From positions 682,001 through 746,000 of the forward strand of contig NZ_CP041151.1 of NCBI RefSeq assembly GCF_006494715.1: DNA of 64,000 nucleotides. Direction: 5' to 3'. Each line of letters opens with the position of its first letter. Positions within the stretch are counted from its first letter, which is position 1. Below are positions 40,599 to 49,003 of this stretch, one piece after another. The position numbers were made by a program, and so were the translations under genes. Under the pieces are notes generated by a model that worked only from the letters and a program-made list of their open reading frames with translations, was not told where the DNA came from and did no database searches. The stretch is from Shewanella sp. SNU WT4. Lineage in GTDB: Bacteria > Pseudomonadota > Gammaproteobacteria > Enterobacterales > Shewanellaceae.

Positions 40599-40958
40599 CT
40601 AAATATGAATGACTTTATCTGCCGCAATCGTCCATTGGCTTAATTGTTGTAAGTTACCTATCTGGCAGTCGCTAGTGAGTAGCTCAGAAGTAATGCCGCG
40701 CGCTTCACAGCAGGTTTTGCATAAGCTTACCGGTACGCCTTGCGCGGTCAGAATATCGAGCATTTGTTGAATGTGATAACTCAGCGCTGGGGTTTGCTGA
40801 TGCGTCATGGCGCCATACACAGCATCTGACATTAAAAACACTTGCAGTGATACTTTGGGCTCGGTTTGCTCGGCTAATGAAATTGCAATTCTTAGGGCAT
40901 TAAATAATTTTTCGCTGCCATAAGGGCTTGAGTGAGCAACTAACAGTATGGTTTGCAT
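40599..40958 (-). CDS. DsrE/DsrF-family sulfur-relay-like protein
   Basis: This 119-residue protein has the DsrE fold: it begins with a beta strand (QTILLVAHSSPYGSEKL) and contains an active-site-like Cys motif CKTCCEARG near residue 79. The Cys in this position carries persulfide in family members such as TusD. Solitary DsrE proteins of this type are common and their partner is usually unknown. A general sulfur-trafficking or redox role is inferred. It lies 87 bases upstream of the YgbA-family gene on the same strand. Confidence 0.83.
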   Translation of the reverse strand: MQTILLVAHSSPYGSEKLFNALRIAISLAEQTEPKVSLQVFLMSDAVYGAMTHQQTPALSYHIQQMLDILTAQGVPVSLCKTCCEARGITSELLTSDCQIGNLQQLSQWTIAADKVIHI

Positions 40959-41146
40959 GCAATAAACCTTAGTGAGTGAGAGCTAGGATAGCAGTGCTTA
41001 GTCTACTGATATTAGCGTTAGCTAACCTTGACCTTAGCCAAAGTGTTAATGATTAAGCGCTAGATATTTAGCTGAAAATCCGCATAATCCAAGAGAAATG
41101 ATAATGGAATGAGACTGATAACTCATTTCGCGACAAGGATATCGCC

Positions 41147-41839
41147 ATGAAATTATTTGTCCTAGTGTTATTAGTTGCCCTCGGCGTTTACTTGTATATA
41201 CGAGCTCAGCGCTTAGCCCGTGAGGAAGAAGCCGAGGAGGCACGCGCCGCTAAGCTTGCTGCTGACAATGAAAACACCATCAATACCAGCGCTGCCAGTA
41301 GTGTTGGCGCCAGTGATGTTATCGCCAGCGGAGTTGGTGTTAGTGAAGTTAGCGCCAATGAAGTTAGTGCCAGAGAAGTTAGTATGAGTATCGCTAATAT
41401 CGAGGCTCATCTAGAGGCTAGCAATGAAGCTAAGCTGCAAGATTTGCAAGCACAAGAGCAGGGCGGCAAGCTTGCTGGCCAAGTGCAATTGACTGACCCA
41501 AGCTTGCAAGCCTTGGTCAGTGAAGTCATGGGCGCCACGTTAAATGATGCCTATCCGCGCTTATGTGGCTTAATCAAGCGCTGCTACAAGGCGCGCAAAC
41601 AAGCGCAAGTATTGTCACAATCTTTGGCGTTAAGCCGTTGGCATAATGAATTGCTAGTGCTCACAGACACGCCATCTGGTCACGCGTTTAAGCATTTAGC
41701 CACTTTACTTGCCGATGCTGGCCATATTGATGCTGCCATAGAGGTGTGTGACAGGGCACTGGCATTGGGCTTAAATGATGGCACTGCGACTGGTTTTAGT
41801 GGGCGTAAACAACGCTTACAGCAAGCAAGGCCTTCATAA
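41147..41839 (+). CDS. Membrane-anchored protein with a pentameric repeat
   Basis: I recognise no family for this 230-residue protein. It has an N-terminal transmembrane anchor (about residues 2-18), a short basic and then Glu/Ala-rich segment, six five-residue repeats of the type V-S-A-x-E (about residues 53-82), a helical stretch, and a C-terminal domain (about 130-225) with TPR-like helices (HLATLLADAGHIDAAIEVCDRALALG, split over two helices) and three Cys. AAGGAT precedes the start. The repeats are 15 bp each in DNA and could vary in number. It stands between divergent neighbours and probably has its own promoter. Confidence 0.72.
   Translation: MKLFVLVLLVALGVYLYIRAQRLAREEEAEEARAAKLAADNENTINTSAASSVGASDVIASGVGVSEVSANEVSAREVSMSIANIEAHLEASNEAKLQDLQAQEQGGKLAGQVQLTDPSLQALVSEVMGATLNDAYPRLCGLIKRCYKARKQAQVLSQSLALSRWHNELLVLTDTPSGHAFKHLATLLADAGHIDAAIEVCDRALALGLNDGTATGFSGRKQRLQQARPS
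41303..41392 (+). repeat. Six 15-bp tandem units inside the membrane-anchored protein gene
   Basis: Six consecutive 15-bp units begin with GTT and follow GTTAGCGCCAATGAA with substitutions. They encode VGASD, VIASG, VGVSE, VSANE, VSARE and VSMSI. On the opposite strand they read as xNFxx pentapeptides. Confidence 0.85.
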
Positions 41840-41945
41840 TTCTCTTAAATCATCTTCCTAATACCCCGACAAAATTTAGCGTTATTTTTTCATGACTTAG
41901 CGCGTAGAATGCAAGCTATCGCTAGATTAAGCCTGTGGGGCGCTT

Positions 41946-42236
41946 GTGTTTAAACAATTACTGATTTTTGTAGGGGTGTTATTGCTCTCTGGCTGCAGTC
42001 AGCCATCGCAGTGGACACTGTTTTACTATCCTGGCGTTGCCGCCGCGCCAAGTGTGATAGAAGCCAAAGCCAAAGCCATAGGCGGTTATTACCAAACCTT
42101 AGAGCAATGTCAGAGCAAAGGCGCTGGCATGCTGCGTATATCTGGGCAAAACCTTGGGGTGTTTGTGTGCGCGTTAGAGTGCGAGCAAACAGATTCAACG
42201 GTGAGTTGTAAGCAACTCAATAGCTCAGTCATTTAA
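41946..42236 (+). CDS. Small hypothetical lipoprotein
   Basis: This 96-residue protein starts at a GTG and carries a lipoprotein signal ending in LSGC (Cys at residue 17). The mature part has three further Cys plus one near the C-terminus (CQSKG, VCALECEQ, SCKQ), which could form two disulfides. I recognise no named family. The Cys pattern suggests an envelope protein. It lies 78 bases upstream of selO and could be cotranscribed with it, but nothing in its sequence points to a role. Confidence 0.7.
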   Translation: MFKQLLIFVGVLLLSGCSQPSQWTLFYYPGVAAAPSVIEAKAKAIGGYYQTLEQCQSKGAGMLRISGQNLGVFVCALECEQTDSTVSCKQLNSSVI

Positions 42237-42314
42237 TAACTCAATCACTCAATCATTTAGTCTTAGTCTTGGCTTTGAGTAACAAATCATTTAACTAGGC
42301 ACAGGGGCGATAAG

Positions 42315-43763
42315 GTGACGGCATTACAATTCAAGCAACCCTTTTTTAATGAGTTACCTAAGCTATTGTCGCCAGTATTGCCGCAAGGACTAGGGGCTAG
42401 TCGCTGGATTGCTTGGAGTGATGATGCGGCGCAGTTACTTGGCGGTATTAAACCCACCGCCAGCTTGCTTAACCAATGCGCGGGCAATCAATTATTTGAT
42501 AATGGTTTGGGGCATTATTTTGCGCAAGTCTACAGTGGCCATCAATTTGGTGGCTATAGCCCGCAATTAGGTGATGGCCGCGCCATGATAGTGGGCAGTT
42601 TGCAGGCGCCAGAAGGCGCATTTGAAATGTCGCTAAAAGGCGCAGGTATCACGCCTTATTCTCGCCATGGTGATGGCCGCGCGGTATTGCGCTCTGCCTT
42701 ACGGGAGTTTTTAGCTTCTGAAGCGTTACATCATTTAGGCATAGCCACGACGCGGGCGCTAGCTGTGGTGGGCTCTGATTTATCCGTATGGCGTGAAACG
42801 GAAGAAACCGCCGCCATTACTGTGCGGTTGGCGCGCAGTCATATTCGCTTTGGTCATTTTCAATATGTGACTCATGGGCTACAAAGTAAGCCGCAGTTAC
42901 AAGCCTTAATCGATTTCACCATTAAGCAGCATTATCCTGAGCTCACTTTAGATAGCCAAGGTTATAGCGCTTGGTTTGCCAAAGTGGTTGATAGCACAGC
43001 GCTTATGATTGCCAAATGGCAAGCGTTTGGCTTTACCCATGGGGTAATGAATACCGACAATATGAGCATACTTGGGGACACGTTAGATTATGGTCCCTTT
43101 GGCTTTTTAGACAGATATGATGAAGATTTTGTATGTAATCATTCTGATAGCGAGTCGCGCTATAGCTTTGTGCGTCAGCCTGGGGTCGCGCTGTGGAATT
43201 TGCAGCGCTTAGCGCAAGCGCTGGCGCCCATTATAGCGTCAGACTCGCTTGTCTCTGGGTTAGACAGTTTTGAGCCACGCTTGATTGAGCATTATGTGAC
43301 TATTATGTCTGGGCGTTTAGGAATGGCGCGCCATGATAATGATAGCGATTTAGAGCTGATCTCGGCCTTAATGCGGGGATTGCAAGCCAATGGCCTAGAT
43401 TACACTCGCACTATGCGACAGTTAAAACTTGTGAGTCACGCTGATAAACAGCTGCCCTGGCAAGATGATTGCGTGCAGCCGCAACTCATGAGTGATTGGT
43501 GGCGCGCTTATAAGACACGCTTAGTCGGCGTTGATGATTGGGACGGCTGGCAAGCGCAGCGCCAGCGCACTAACCCTAAGTATATTTTGCGAAATTACTT
43601 GGCTCAGCAAGCCATTGAAGAGGCAGAACGTGGCAATCTTGAGATGGTCACATCGCTGATGGCCGCGCTGCAAAATCCTTTTGATGAGCAAACACAATAT
43701 GAGCAATATGCCCAATTGCCGCCTGATTGGGCGCAAGGTCTGGTATTATCTTGCAGTAGTTAG
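42315..43763 (+). CDS. selO: Protein adenylyltransferase SelO (YdiU family)
   Basis: SelO has a protein-kinase-like fold with ATP bound in inverted orientation, and transfers AMP to Ser, Thr or Tyr of other proteins, part of the oxidative-stress response. The 482 residues match E. coli YdiU. Key segments are GDGRAMIVGS, SLKGAGITPYSRHGDGRAVLR (nucleotide loop, split), FTHGVMNTDNMSI (catalytic and metal-binding) and DYGPFGFLD. The C-terminus is CSS, with Cys where eukaryotic SelO has selenocysteine. The start is a GTG with GATAAG upstream. A DUF3630 gene and srkA follow closely. Confidence 0.95.
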   Translation: MTALQFKQPFFNELPKLLSPVLPQGLGASRWIAWSDDAAQLLGGIKPTASLLNQCAGNQLFDNGLGHYFAQVYSGHQFGGYSPQLGDGRAMIVGSLQAPEGAFEMSLKGAGITPYSRHGDGRAVLRSALREFLASEALHHLGIATTRALAVVGSDLSVWRETEETAAITVRLARSHIRFGHFQYVTHGLQSKPQLQALIDFTIKQHYPELTLDSQGYSAWFAKVVDSTALMIAKWQAFGFTHGVMNTDNMSILGDTLDYGPFGFLDRYDEDFVCNHSDSESRYSFVRQPGVALWNLQRLAQALAPIIASDSLVSGLDSFEPRLIEHYVTIMSGRLGMARHDNDSDLELISALMRGLQANGLDYTRTMRQLKLVSHADKQLPWQDDCVQPQLMSDWWRAYKTRLVGVDDWDGWQAQRQRTNPKYILRNYLAQQAIEEAERGNLEMVTSLMAALQNPFDEQTQYEQYAQLPPDWAQGLVLSCSS

Positions 43764-43778
43764 CCTTGGGAGATGAGT

Positions 43779-44111
43779 ATGCCAGCGCAATTGAGTTTGA
43801 ATTCATTAGAATATCAAGCAGAACAACAAGTCATAGCCTTTACCGCCGCTGTGGATTACGACAGTTTTTCGTCGTTTGCCGAACGCTTATGCCAAGCGCT
43901 TGATTGCCGCGTCATCGAAAAGCAGTGGGGCGCCGATAGGCATCAATGGCTGCTCGACTTTGAAGATACTTATCTTGAACTGCATTACGAAGACTATGGT
44001 CAAGTCAGCTGGCTGACGGCTAAGAGTCATCACCCACAAAGCGCAGAAGTGCTAGTTTTTTTACTAGGCTTAATGCGTCCTTACCTTCAAGCAAAGAGGT
44101 CGCTTTCATGA
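43779..44111 (+). CDS. DUF3630 family protein
   Basis: This small soluble protein of 110 residues has no membrane segment or Cys-rich motif apart from two scattered Cys; it is acidic and matches my memory of the DUF3630 family. I prefer the second of two close ATGs (43779) because GGGAG lies six bases before it and directly abuts the first (43773). The gene follows selO by 15 bases and overlaps srkA by four (ATGA), so all three are one operon. The function is unknown; coupling to srkA is the only clue. Confidence 0.75.
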   Translation: MPAQLSLNSLEYQAEQQVIAFTAAVDYDSFSSFAERLCQALDCRVIEKQWGADRHQWLLDFEDTYLELHYEDYGQVSWLTAKSHHPQSAEVLVFLLGLMRPYLQAKRSLS

Positions 44112-45106
44112 CAAGCGTTGCATGTGATTTTGGGTTTCATGAGCTCACACCTGATTTGCAATTAGATGCGATTGAATCTTTAGGTATTTATCCGCAGTCT
44201 GGGCTATTGACGCTCAATAGCTATGAAAATCGCGTCTACCAGTTTCGCTGTGATAACAATCAGCGTTATGTGGTTAAGTTTTATCGCCCCGGGCGTTGGA
44301 CCAATGCGCAAATTCAAGAAGAACACGATTTTGCCGCCGATTTACAACATGATGAATTGTCAGTGGTGGCACCGTTAATCATTAATGGCGCGAGCTTACA
44401 TCATTTTAAGGGGTATAGATTCTCGCTGTTCCCATCCATGGGCGGGCGGGCGTTTGAAGTGGATAACTTAGATCATCTAGAAATAGTGGGTCACAGTTTA
44501 GGCCGCATGCATTTGCTCGGCGCTAACAAGCAGTTTGTTCATCGAGAAACCTTGCGCCCTGAAGTGTGGGGCCAAACCGCCATCGACATTTTGGCGCAAT
44601 CGCCACTGATCCCATCGGCCTTAAAAGACAGGTACCTTAGCGCCGCCTCACGCTTATTGTCCTTAATTAATCAAGCCTTTACTAAGCAGTCTTATACGCC
44701 GATTCGCCTGCATGGGGACTTGCACCCAGGCAATATTTTATGGACAGATGATGGCGCAACCTTAGTGGATTTAGATGATGCCTGCATGGGGCCTGCCATC
44801 CAAGATATGTGGATGATGTTGTCAGGCGATCGCGCTCAGCAGTTATTGCAGCTTGATGTCATCATTGAGGCTTACAACGAGTTTAATGAGTTTAACTTAG
44901 ATGAATTGGCATTAATTGAACCGCTTCGGGGCTTAAGAATGCTGCATCACAATGGTTGGTTGGCTAAGCGTTGGAGCGATCCTGCCTTTCCGCACCATTT
45001 CCCTTGGTTTGCAGAAGCTAACTATTGGCAGCAAGCATTGAATGATATCGATGCCCAGTGTTTAGCGGTTCAAGCGGCGCCACTCACTTTAGGTCCAAGT
45101 TGGTAG
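44108..45106 (+). CDS. srkA: Stress response kinase A (YihE/RdoA family)
   Basis: SrkA is a eukaryote-like Ser/Thr kinase of the aminoglycoside phosphotransferase fold that protects against envelope and oxidative stress. The 332 residues show the ATP-binding Lys in VVKFYRPGRW (about residue 55), the catalytic loop HGDLHPGNILW (about 201-211) and the metal-binding DLDDACMGP (about 221-229). The start lies in the stop of the DUF3630 gene. The neighbour downstream is dsbA, exactly as in E. coli, where the pair belongs to the Cpx regulon. Confidence 0.94.
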   Translation: MTSVACDFGFHELTPDLQLDAIESLGIYPQSGLLTLNSYENRVYQFRCDNNQRYVVKFYRPGRWTNAQIQEEHDFAADLQHDELSVVAPLIINGASLHHFKGYRFSLFPSMGGRAFEVDNLDHLEIVGHSLGRMHLLGANKQFVHRETLRPEVWGQTAIDILAQSPLIPSALKDRYLSAASRLLSLINQAFTKQSYTPIRLHGDLHPGNILWTDDGATLVDLDDACMGPAIQDMWMMLSGDRAQQLLQLDVIIEAYNEFNEFNLDELALIEPLRGLRMLHHNGWLAKRWSDPAFPHHFPWFAEANYWQQALNDIDAQCLAVQAAPLTLGPSW

Positions 45107-45200
45107 TCGGGAACTTTATTTAAAGGATTTAATCCAACTGGTTGATATGTTAATCTTTTGAGCAATAACGATTGCTTTATTACACTTTACAGGGAATACG

Positions 45201-45815
45201 ATGAAAAAAGCACTACTGGTGGCGTTAGCGTTAGTGATAGCACCTATGGCAGCCATGGCTGCTGATTATAAAGAAGGCGTGCATTACACTGTGATTAATC
45301 AAGGGCCTGCGACTGCCAAGCCTGAAATCAAAGAGTTTTTCTCTTTCTATTGTGGTCATTGCTTTAATTTTGCTAAAACTGTGGTGCCACAAATTAAGTC
45401 AACCCTGCCAAAAGGTGTGGCGTTTAATCAAGCTCACGTTGAATTTATCGGCCGCGAAATGGGCCCTGAAATGTCACGCGCCTTTGCGGTTGCTCGCCAA
45501 CTGGGTGTGGAAGAAAAGATAGAAAACGCTATGTTCAGCGCTATTCATGAGAAGCGTCAAAACTTCACGAATCGTGATGATATTCGCGCTTTATTCATAG
45601 CTAACGGTGTTGATGCTAAAGATTTTGATGCCGCGGCCAATTCATTCATGGTTAATGCGCAAGTGGCTAACATGAAGCGCGATACTGAAAACGCTAAAAT
45701 CCAAGGCGTGCCAGCGCTGGTGGTGAACGGTAAGTATTTAGTGAAGACAGATGCCATCAAGTCTTACGATGAAATGTTAGATATCGCTTACTTCTTAGCT
45801 GAAAAGAAAGACTAA
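45201..45815 (+). CDS. dsbA: Periplasmic thiol:disulfide oxidoreductase DsbA
   Basis: DsbA introduces disulfide bonds into exported proteins and is reoxidised by DsbB. The 204-residue precursor has a signal peptide (to about residue 20), the thioredoxin-fold active site CGHC at residues 51-54 and the cis-Pro loop (GVPALVV, about 168-174). The active site is CGHC rather than the CPHC of E. coli, a difference known to shift redox potential. It follows srkA by 94 bases, enough for its own promoter, and ends in a strong terminator. Confidence 0.95.
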   Translation: MKKALLVALALVIAPMAAMAADYKEGVHYTVINQGPATAKPEIKEFFSFYCGHCFNFAKTVVPQIKSTLPKGVAFNQAHVEFIGREMGPEMSRAFAVARQLGVEEKIENAMFSAIHEKRQNFTNRDDIRALFIANGVDAKDFDAAANSFMVNAQVANMKRDTENAKIQGVPALVVNGKYLVKTDAIKSYDEMLDIAYFLAEKKD

Positions 45816-45843
45816 GACTGGATGCGAAACATAGCTGTTAATT

Positions 45844-45868
45844 AGGAGTCCTTCGGGGCTCCTTTTTT
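45844..45868 (+). terminator. Terminator of dsbA
   Basis: An 8-bp stem with one G-T pair (45844-45851 with 45856-45863) closes on a TTCG tetraloop and is followed by T6. It lies 28 bases after the dsbA stop. Confidence 0.92.
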
Positions 45869-46105
45869 ATGGGCGCTGGCCGAGATTTCCCATTGCAATG
45901 AATGTTAAGTTTATCATTTGTCAGTGTTTGTGTGTGATTGTGTTAACATTGGCTACAATGGTATATACAATTTTTTTTGAGCTAGCCCTCAAAAGCACAG
46001 ATTGTTAGGAAACCAATGGCACCATAGAGTGTCATAATACTAGACAAGCCATAGTATTAATAATGAGTGGTTATGGCGCAGCAAGAAGTAATACAAGGAG
46101 GTTAT

Positions 46106-46318
46106 ATGAGAGTTTTCCCCGTTTATGCCCCAAAGCTAATGATTAAGCATGTCAGAATTTTTTTGAATGGGGCGATTTGGGTAAAAGATCTCGGGCGACT
46201 TGAGTTTGAGAAAGGGCGATTTATGTTGCCTAAAAAGAGTCAACCTAAGATTAAGCAGGCGGTAGTTGAATTGAATGCGTTGATTGAAGCGCAAAATCAG
46301 TTAGCTCTTCTGGCTTAA
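46106..46318 (+). CDS. Small hypothetical basic protein
   Basis: This 70-residue protein starts at the ATG at 46106, which has a near-perfect AAGGAGG just upstream; a frame open from 46067 has no such site. It is basic (many Lys and Arg), begins MRVFPVYAPKLMIKHVRIF, and contains no membrane segment or known motif. The strong ribosome-binding site suggests high translation. I recall similar short proteins from other Shewanella genomes but know of no function. It stands between dsbA and zapB, in its own unit. Confidence 0.7.
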   Translation: MRVFPVYAPKLMIKHVRIFLNGAIWVKDLGRLEFEKGRFMLPKKSQPKIKQAVVELNALIEAQNQLALLA

Positions 46319-46376
46319 TTTAGCACTTAGATAATCTGTTTCATCCTGTCTTCAGACATAGTTATCTTGATGCTTG

Positions 46377-46406
46377 GCACCCTTTGTAGGCTTCTACAAT
46401 GGGTGC
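46377..46406. other. Stem-loop between the basic protein gene and zapB
   Basis: Thirteen bases (46377-46389) pair with 46394-46406 with one internal T-T mismatch and a four-base loop. There is no T-tract on either strand. It lies between the convergent 3' ends and could be a weak bidirectional terminator or an RNA 3' stabiliser. Confidence 0.5.
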
Positions 46407-46489
46407 TTGCATGCTAATCATAGTGCTTAACTGGTAACTACTAGCTAGGTACTCACACTATGATTCCTCGCTATGACTCACAGTTAACC

Positions 46490-46714
46490 TTAGTCAACTT
46501 GGTTGTTCAGCAGTCCTACTAAACCAGTCACTTTTTCATTCCATGAATTCAGTTCCAGTTGCAAATGTTGGTTTTGCGCTTGTAACTGCTCAGCTTGTTG
46601 CGTCATTTCTGCTGATTTCTGTTTCTCTTCTTCTAATTCCATCTTCTGTAATTCGATAGTTTCGAGTGCAGCTTGGATTTTAGTTTCCAGTTTTGATAAT
46701 AATTCGAGGCTCAT
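46490..46714 (-). CDS. zapB: Cell division protein ZapB
   Basis: ZapB is an abundant all-coiled-coil protein that joins the Z ring through ZapA and links it to the chromosome terminus. I start this gene at the ATG at 46714, giving 74 residues that begin [14 protein letters not shown], the usual family start, with AGGA upstream; the frame extends 17 codons further without support. The heptad pattern (Leu/Ile and Glu/Gln/Lys) covers almost the whole chain. It stands alone, divergent from an NhaC-family gene. Confidence 0.9.
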   Translation of the reverse strand: MSLELLSKLETKIQAALETIELQKMELEEEKQKSAEMTQQAEQLQAQNQHLQLELNSWNEKVTGLVGLLNNQVD

Positions 46715-47109
46715 GGTAAGTCCTAATGAGGTGGTCTTGGTAACTGCGATTCTAACAGTGTCCAAGGCTGATGGAATAGGCGATTCGCTTGAGCGGCTAA
46801 AAATCCAGCACTTAAGTGAGTAATCATAAAATTAGTTAGAATTTTGGGGGCTTATGCCACATTTACAGGGCAATCCAGTGAATGCTTAGGGCTAATTATT
46901 ATGGTTAATGACGAGCATTTTGCTTAGGTTAATGGACATGTTTGCCCAAGTTTCAATTTTATGTGCCTAGATTTAGGCGGCGTGAGTGAGTTGTCTTAGT
47001 CTTTAGTTACTCTTTTTAAGTAACATCAAGCACACATTGGTTAAAATCTGCCGATTGGCTGAGGTATGATAACGGCTGCATATTCTCTTTTTTGGAAATA
47101 TTTAGTCTC
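46715..47109. other. Divergent intergenic region zapB / NhaC-family gene
   Basis: The 395 bases between the zapB and antiporter starts must contain both promoters. A TATGAT (47065-47070) with a poor -35 is the best candidate for the antiporter. Nothing else is recognisable: no open frame with a ribosome-binding site and no repeat. Confidence 0.45.
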
Positions 47110-48618
47110 ATGGATGTCAACCCAATCGTATTGTTACCGTTAATTTTTACCTTGGTATTGGCCCTAGTCACGCGGCAAACCTTAGTGGCACTAATTGGCG
47201 GTATAGTAAGCGGCGCCTTATTGGTTAAGAGCTTTGATGTCATTGCGACGCTGCAATATCTAGCAGCATCTACCCAAGGGTTATTCTATGACGGCGGCGC
47301 TTGGAAAACTTGGAATCTGAATGTGCTGGCGGCGATGTTAATGCTGGGAATGATGACGCGCTTATTAAGCATTAGCGGCGCGGTTGATAGTTTTAGCCAA
47401 TGGTTATACCTGCGCATTCAAAGCGGCCGGCAAGCAAGGCTTGGCGTGGTGCTACTCGGTTATCTCGTCTTTATCGACGGTATTTTTAGCTGCCTTGCCG
47501 TGGGGCATGTGTGCCGGCCATTAAAAGATAAATATGCCATCAACTCGCCGCAATTAGCTTATCTGGTTGATTCCAACGCATCGCCCTTGTGCTCGTTAGT
47601 GCCTATATCAAGCTGGGGGCCGTATGTGATGGCGCTGCTTGCTAGCATTAGCTTTCTTAATTTGCCGCCGTTAGCGGCTTTTGTTGTGGTGGCTCAAGGT
47701 AACTTTTATGCCATTTTAACGTTAGTCTTTGCCTTATGGCTGGCTTATAGCGGTAAGGGTTTTGAGCAAGTGACTCAGGCGGCGCCCAAAAGCGAGCCTG
47801 ACACTGCGCCTGATACGACTAAAATCGGCGCTATCGGCCCTTGGATGCTGCTGTTGCCTATGCTGACCTTATTGCTCAGTGCTATTGGTTTTACCTTAAC
47901 CTCAGGCATGATGGCAGCGCCTGATGGGAGTATTGCCCAGTGGATAGCGCAAGCCGATATTGGCGCCGCTATGCGTAACGCTTGCTTACTGGCTTTAGTT
48001 GTCACTTTTGCCAGTATGATGTTTTCAGGCCAAGGCTTGTCTTTGATGGTCAAAGGTGTTGCTAGTGGCATAGGTATGATGCTGTTTGCCATTGGCATCT
48101 TGTTATGTACTTGGATGATTGGCAAGGTGATTGCCGATCTTAATGTTGCCTCTTTACTCGCTTATTGGGCTGAGCTCTATATTAATCAGCGCTTATTAGT
48201 ACCTGGACTCTTTGTGTTATGTGCCTTGATGGCGTTTACCACAGGTTCAAGTTGGGGCACTTTTGCCATTATGATCCCCATTGGCGCTCAAATTAGTCAT
48301 CAATTGGATGTCAGTATGTTATTGCCAGCGCTGAGCGCCGTGATGGCAGGTTCAGTGTTTGGCGATCATTGTTCACCGATTTCTGATACCAGCGTAATCA
48401 GCGCAACTAGCAGTGGCTGTAGCCCTCATGAACATGTGATTACCCAAATCCCCTTAGCCTTAGTGACAGCCACTGGCGCGCTGGTGGGCTTTTGGTTAGT
48501 GAATCAAGGCTGGGATTACTTGCTCAGTGGACTAGTGGCAGGCTTTGTTGGCTTTGGCTTGTTACAAGGCTTGCTATGGCGGCGTAAGTTAGTCTCTAGG
48601 GTTTCTATGTCTAATTGA
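47110..48618 (+). CDS. NhaC-family Na+/H+ antiporter
   Basis: This 502-residue inner-membrane transporter has about 12 transmembrane helices and a hydrophilic loop near residues 225-240. It matches the NhaC branch: the conserved VDSNASPLCSLVPISSWG segment near residue 155, and the SSWGTFAIMIPIG and FGDHCSPISDTSVISATSSG segments near 385 and 420. The start is set at the ATG at 47110 with GGAAA upstream; a TTG six codons earlier is an alternative. Family members exchange Na+ for H+ or malate/lactate; the real substrate is not evident. It is followed by a terminator. Confidence 0.9.
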   Translation: MDVNPIVLLPLIFTLVLALVTRQTLVALIGGIVSGALLVKSFDVIATLQYLAASTQGLFYDGGAWKTWNLNVLAAMLMLGMMTRLLSISGAVDSFSQWLYLRIQSGRQARLGVVLLGYLVFIDGIFSCLAVGHVCRPLKDKYAINSPQLAYLVDSNASPLCSLVPISSWGPYVMALLASISFLNLPPLAAFVVVAQGNFYAILTLVFALWLAYSGKGFEQVTQAAPKSEPDTAPDTTKIGAIGPWMLLLPMLTLLLSAIGFTLTSGMMAAPDGSIAQWIAQADIGAAMRNACLLALVVTFASMMFSGQGLSLMVKGVASGIGMMLFAIGILLCTWMIGKVIADLNVASLLAYWAELYINQRLLVPGLFVLCALMAFTTGSSWGTFAIMIPIGAQISHQLDVSMLLPALSAVMAGSVFGDHCSPISDTSVISATSSGCSPHEHVITQIPLALVTATGALVGFWLVNQGWDYLLSGLVAGFVGFGLLQGLLWRRKLVSRVSMSN

Positions 48619-48649
48619 AGATGACTGCTATATAGCTGAGTCAAACCAT

Positions 48650-48687
48650 AAGTCACTCTATTCATAGGAGTGACTTTTAGTTTTTTA
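48650..48687 (+). terminator. Terminator of the NhaC-family gene
   Basis: A 9-bp perfect stem (48650-48658 with 48668-48676), extended by pairs in the loop, is followed by TTAGTTTTTT. It lies 31 bases after the stop. Confidence 0.88.
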
Positions 48688-49003
48688 GTAGCAACTTACT
48701 TTGCTCAATGTTCACTGATGCCAATACATCAGCACATATCGCTGACTCAAAGCCGCAATTGATTCAATGGCTTGAATTATGGGTGTTGTGCTTGTTTGCT
48801 TTCTGTCGCTTGATAAATCCCCTCTGCCTGCTTCTAGCATTATGCATCGGCATTTAACAACTAAGCCCTTGTTCACGCTTTTTGATAAATAGCGGTAAAT
48901 AATGTGAATTAGGCTGGCCTTCAGTCATGATGAGATTTGTTATCTACAGGCTTCATTTCATAATCAGCTAAAGTAGCCTATTGAAATCATTGAAAGATAA
49001 TTT
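48688..49003. other. Intergenic region upstream of the TetR-family gene
   Basis: About 316 bases follow the antiporter terminator and precede the TetR start. I see no open frame with a ribosome-binding site, RNA gene or repeat; it probably contains only the promoter of the regulator. Confidence 0.5.

Noticed and set aside
41213..41410. Minus-strand open frame resembling a pentapeptide-repeat protein
   Set aside because: It is the exact antisense of 15-bp repeats in a gene with a good start, ribosome-binding site and membrane anchor on the plus strand. It has no ribosome-binding site and ends without a full repeat solenoid.
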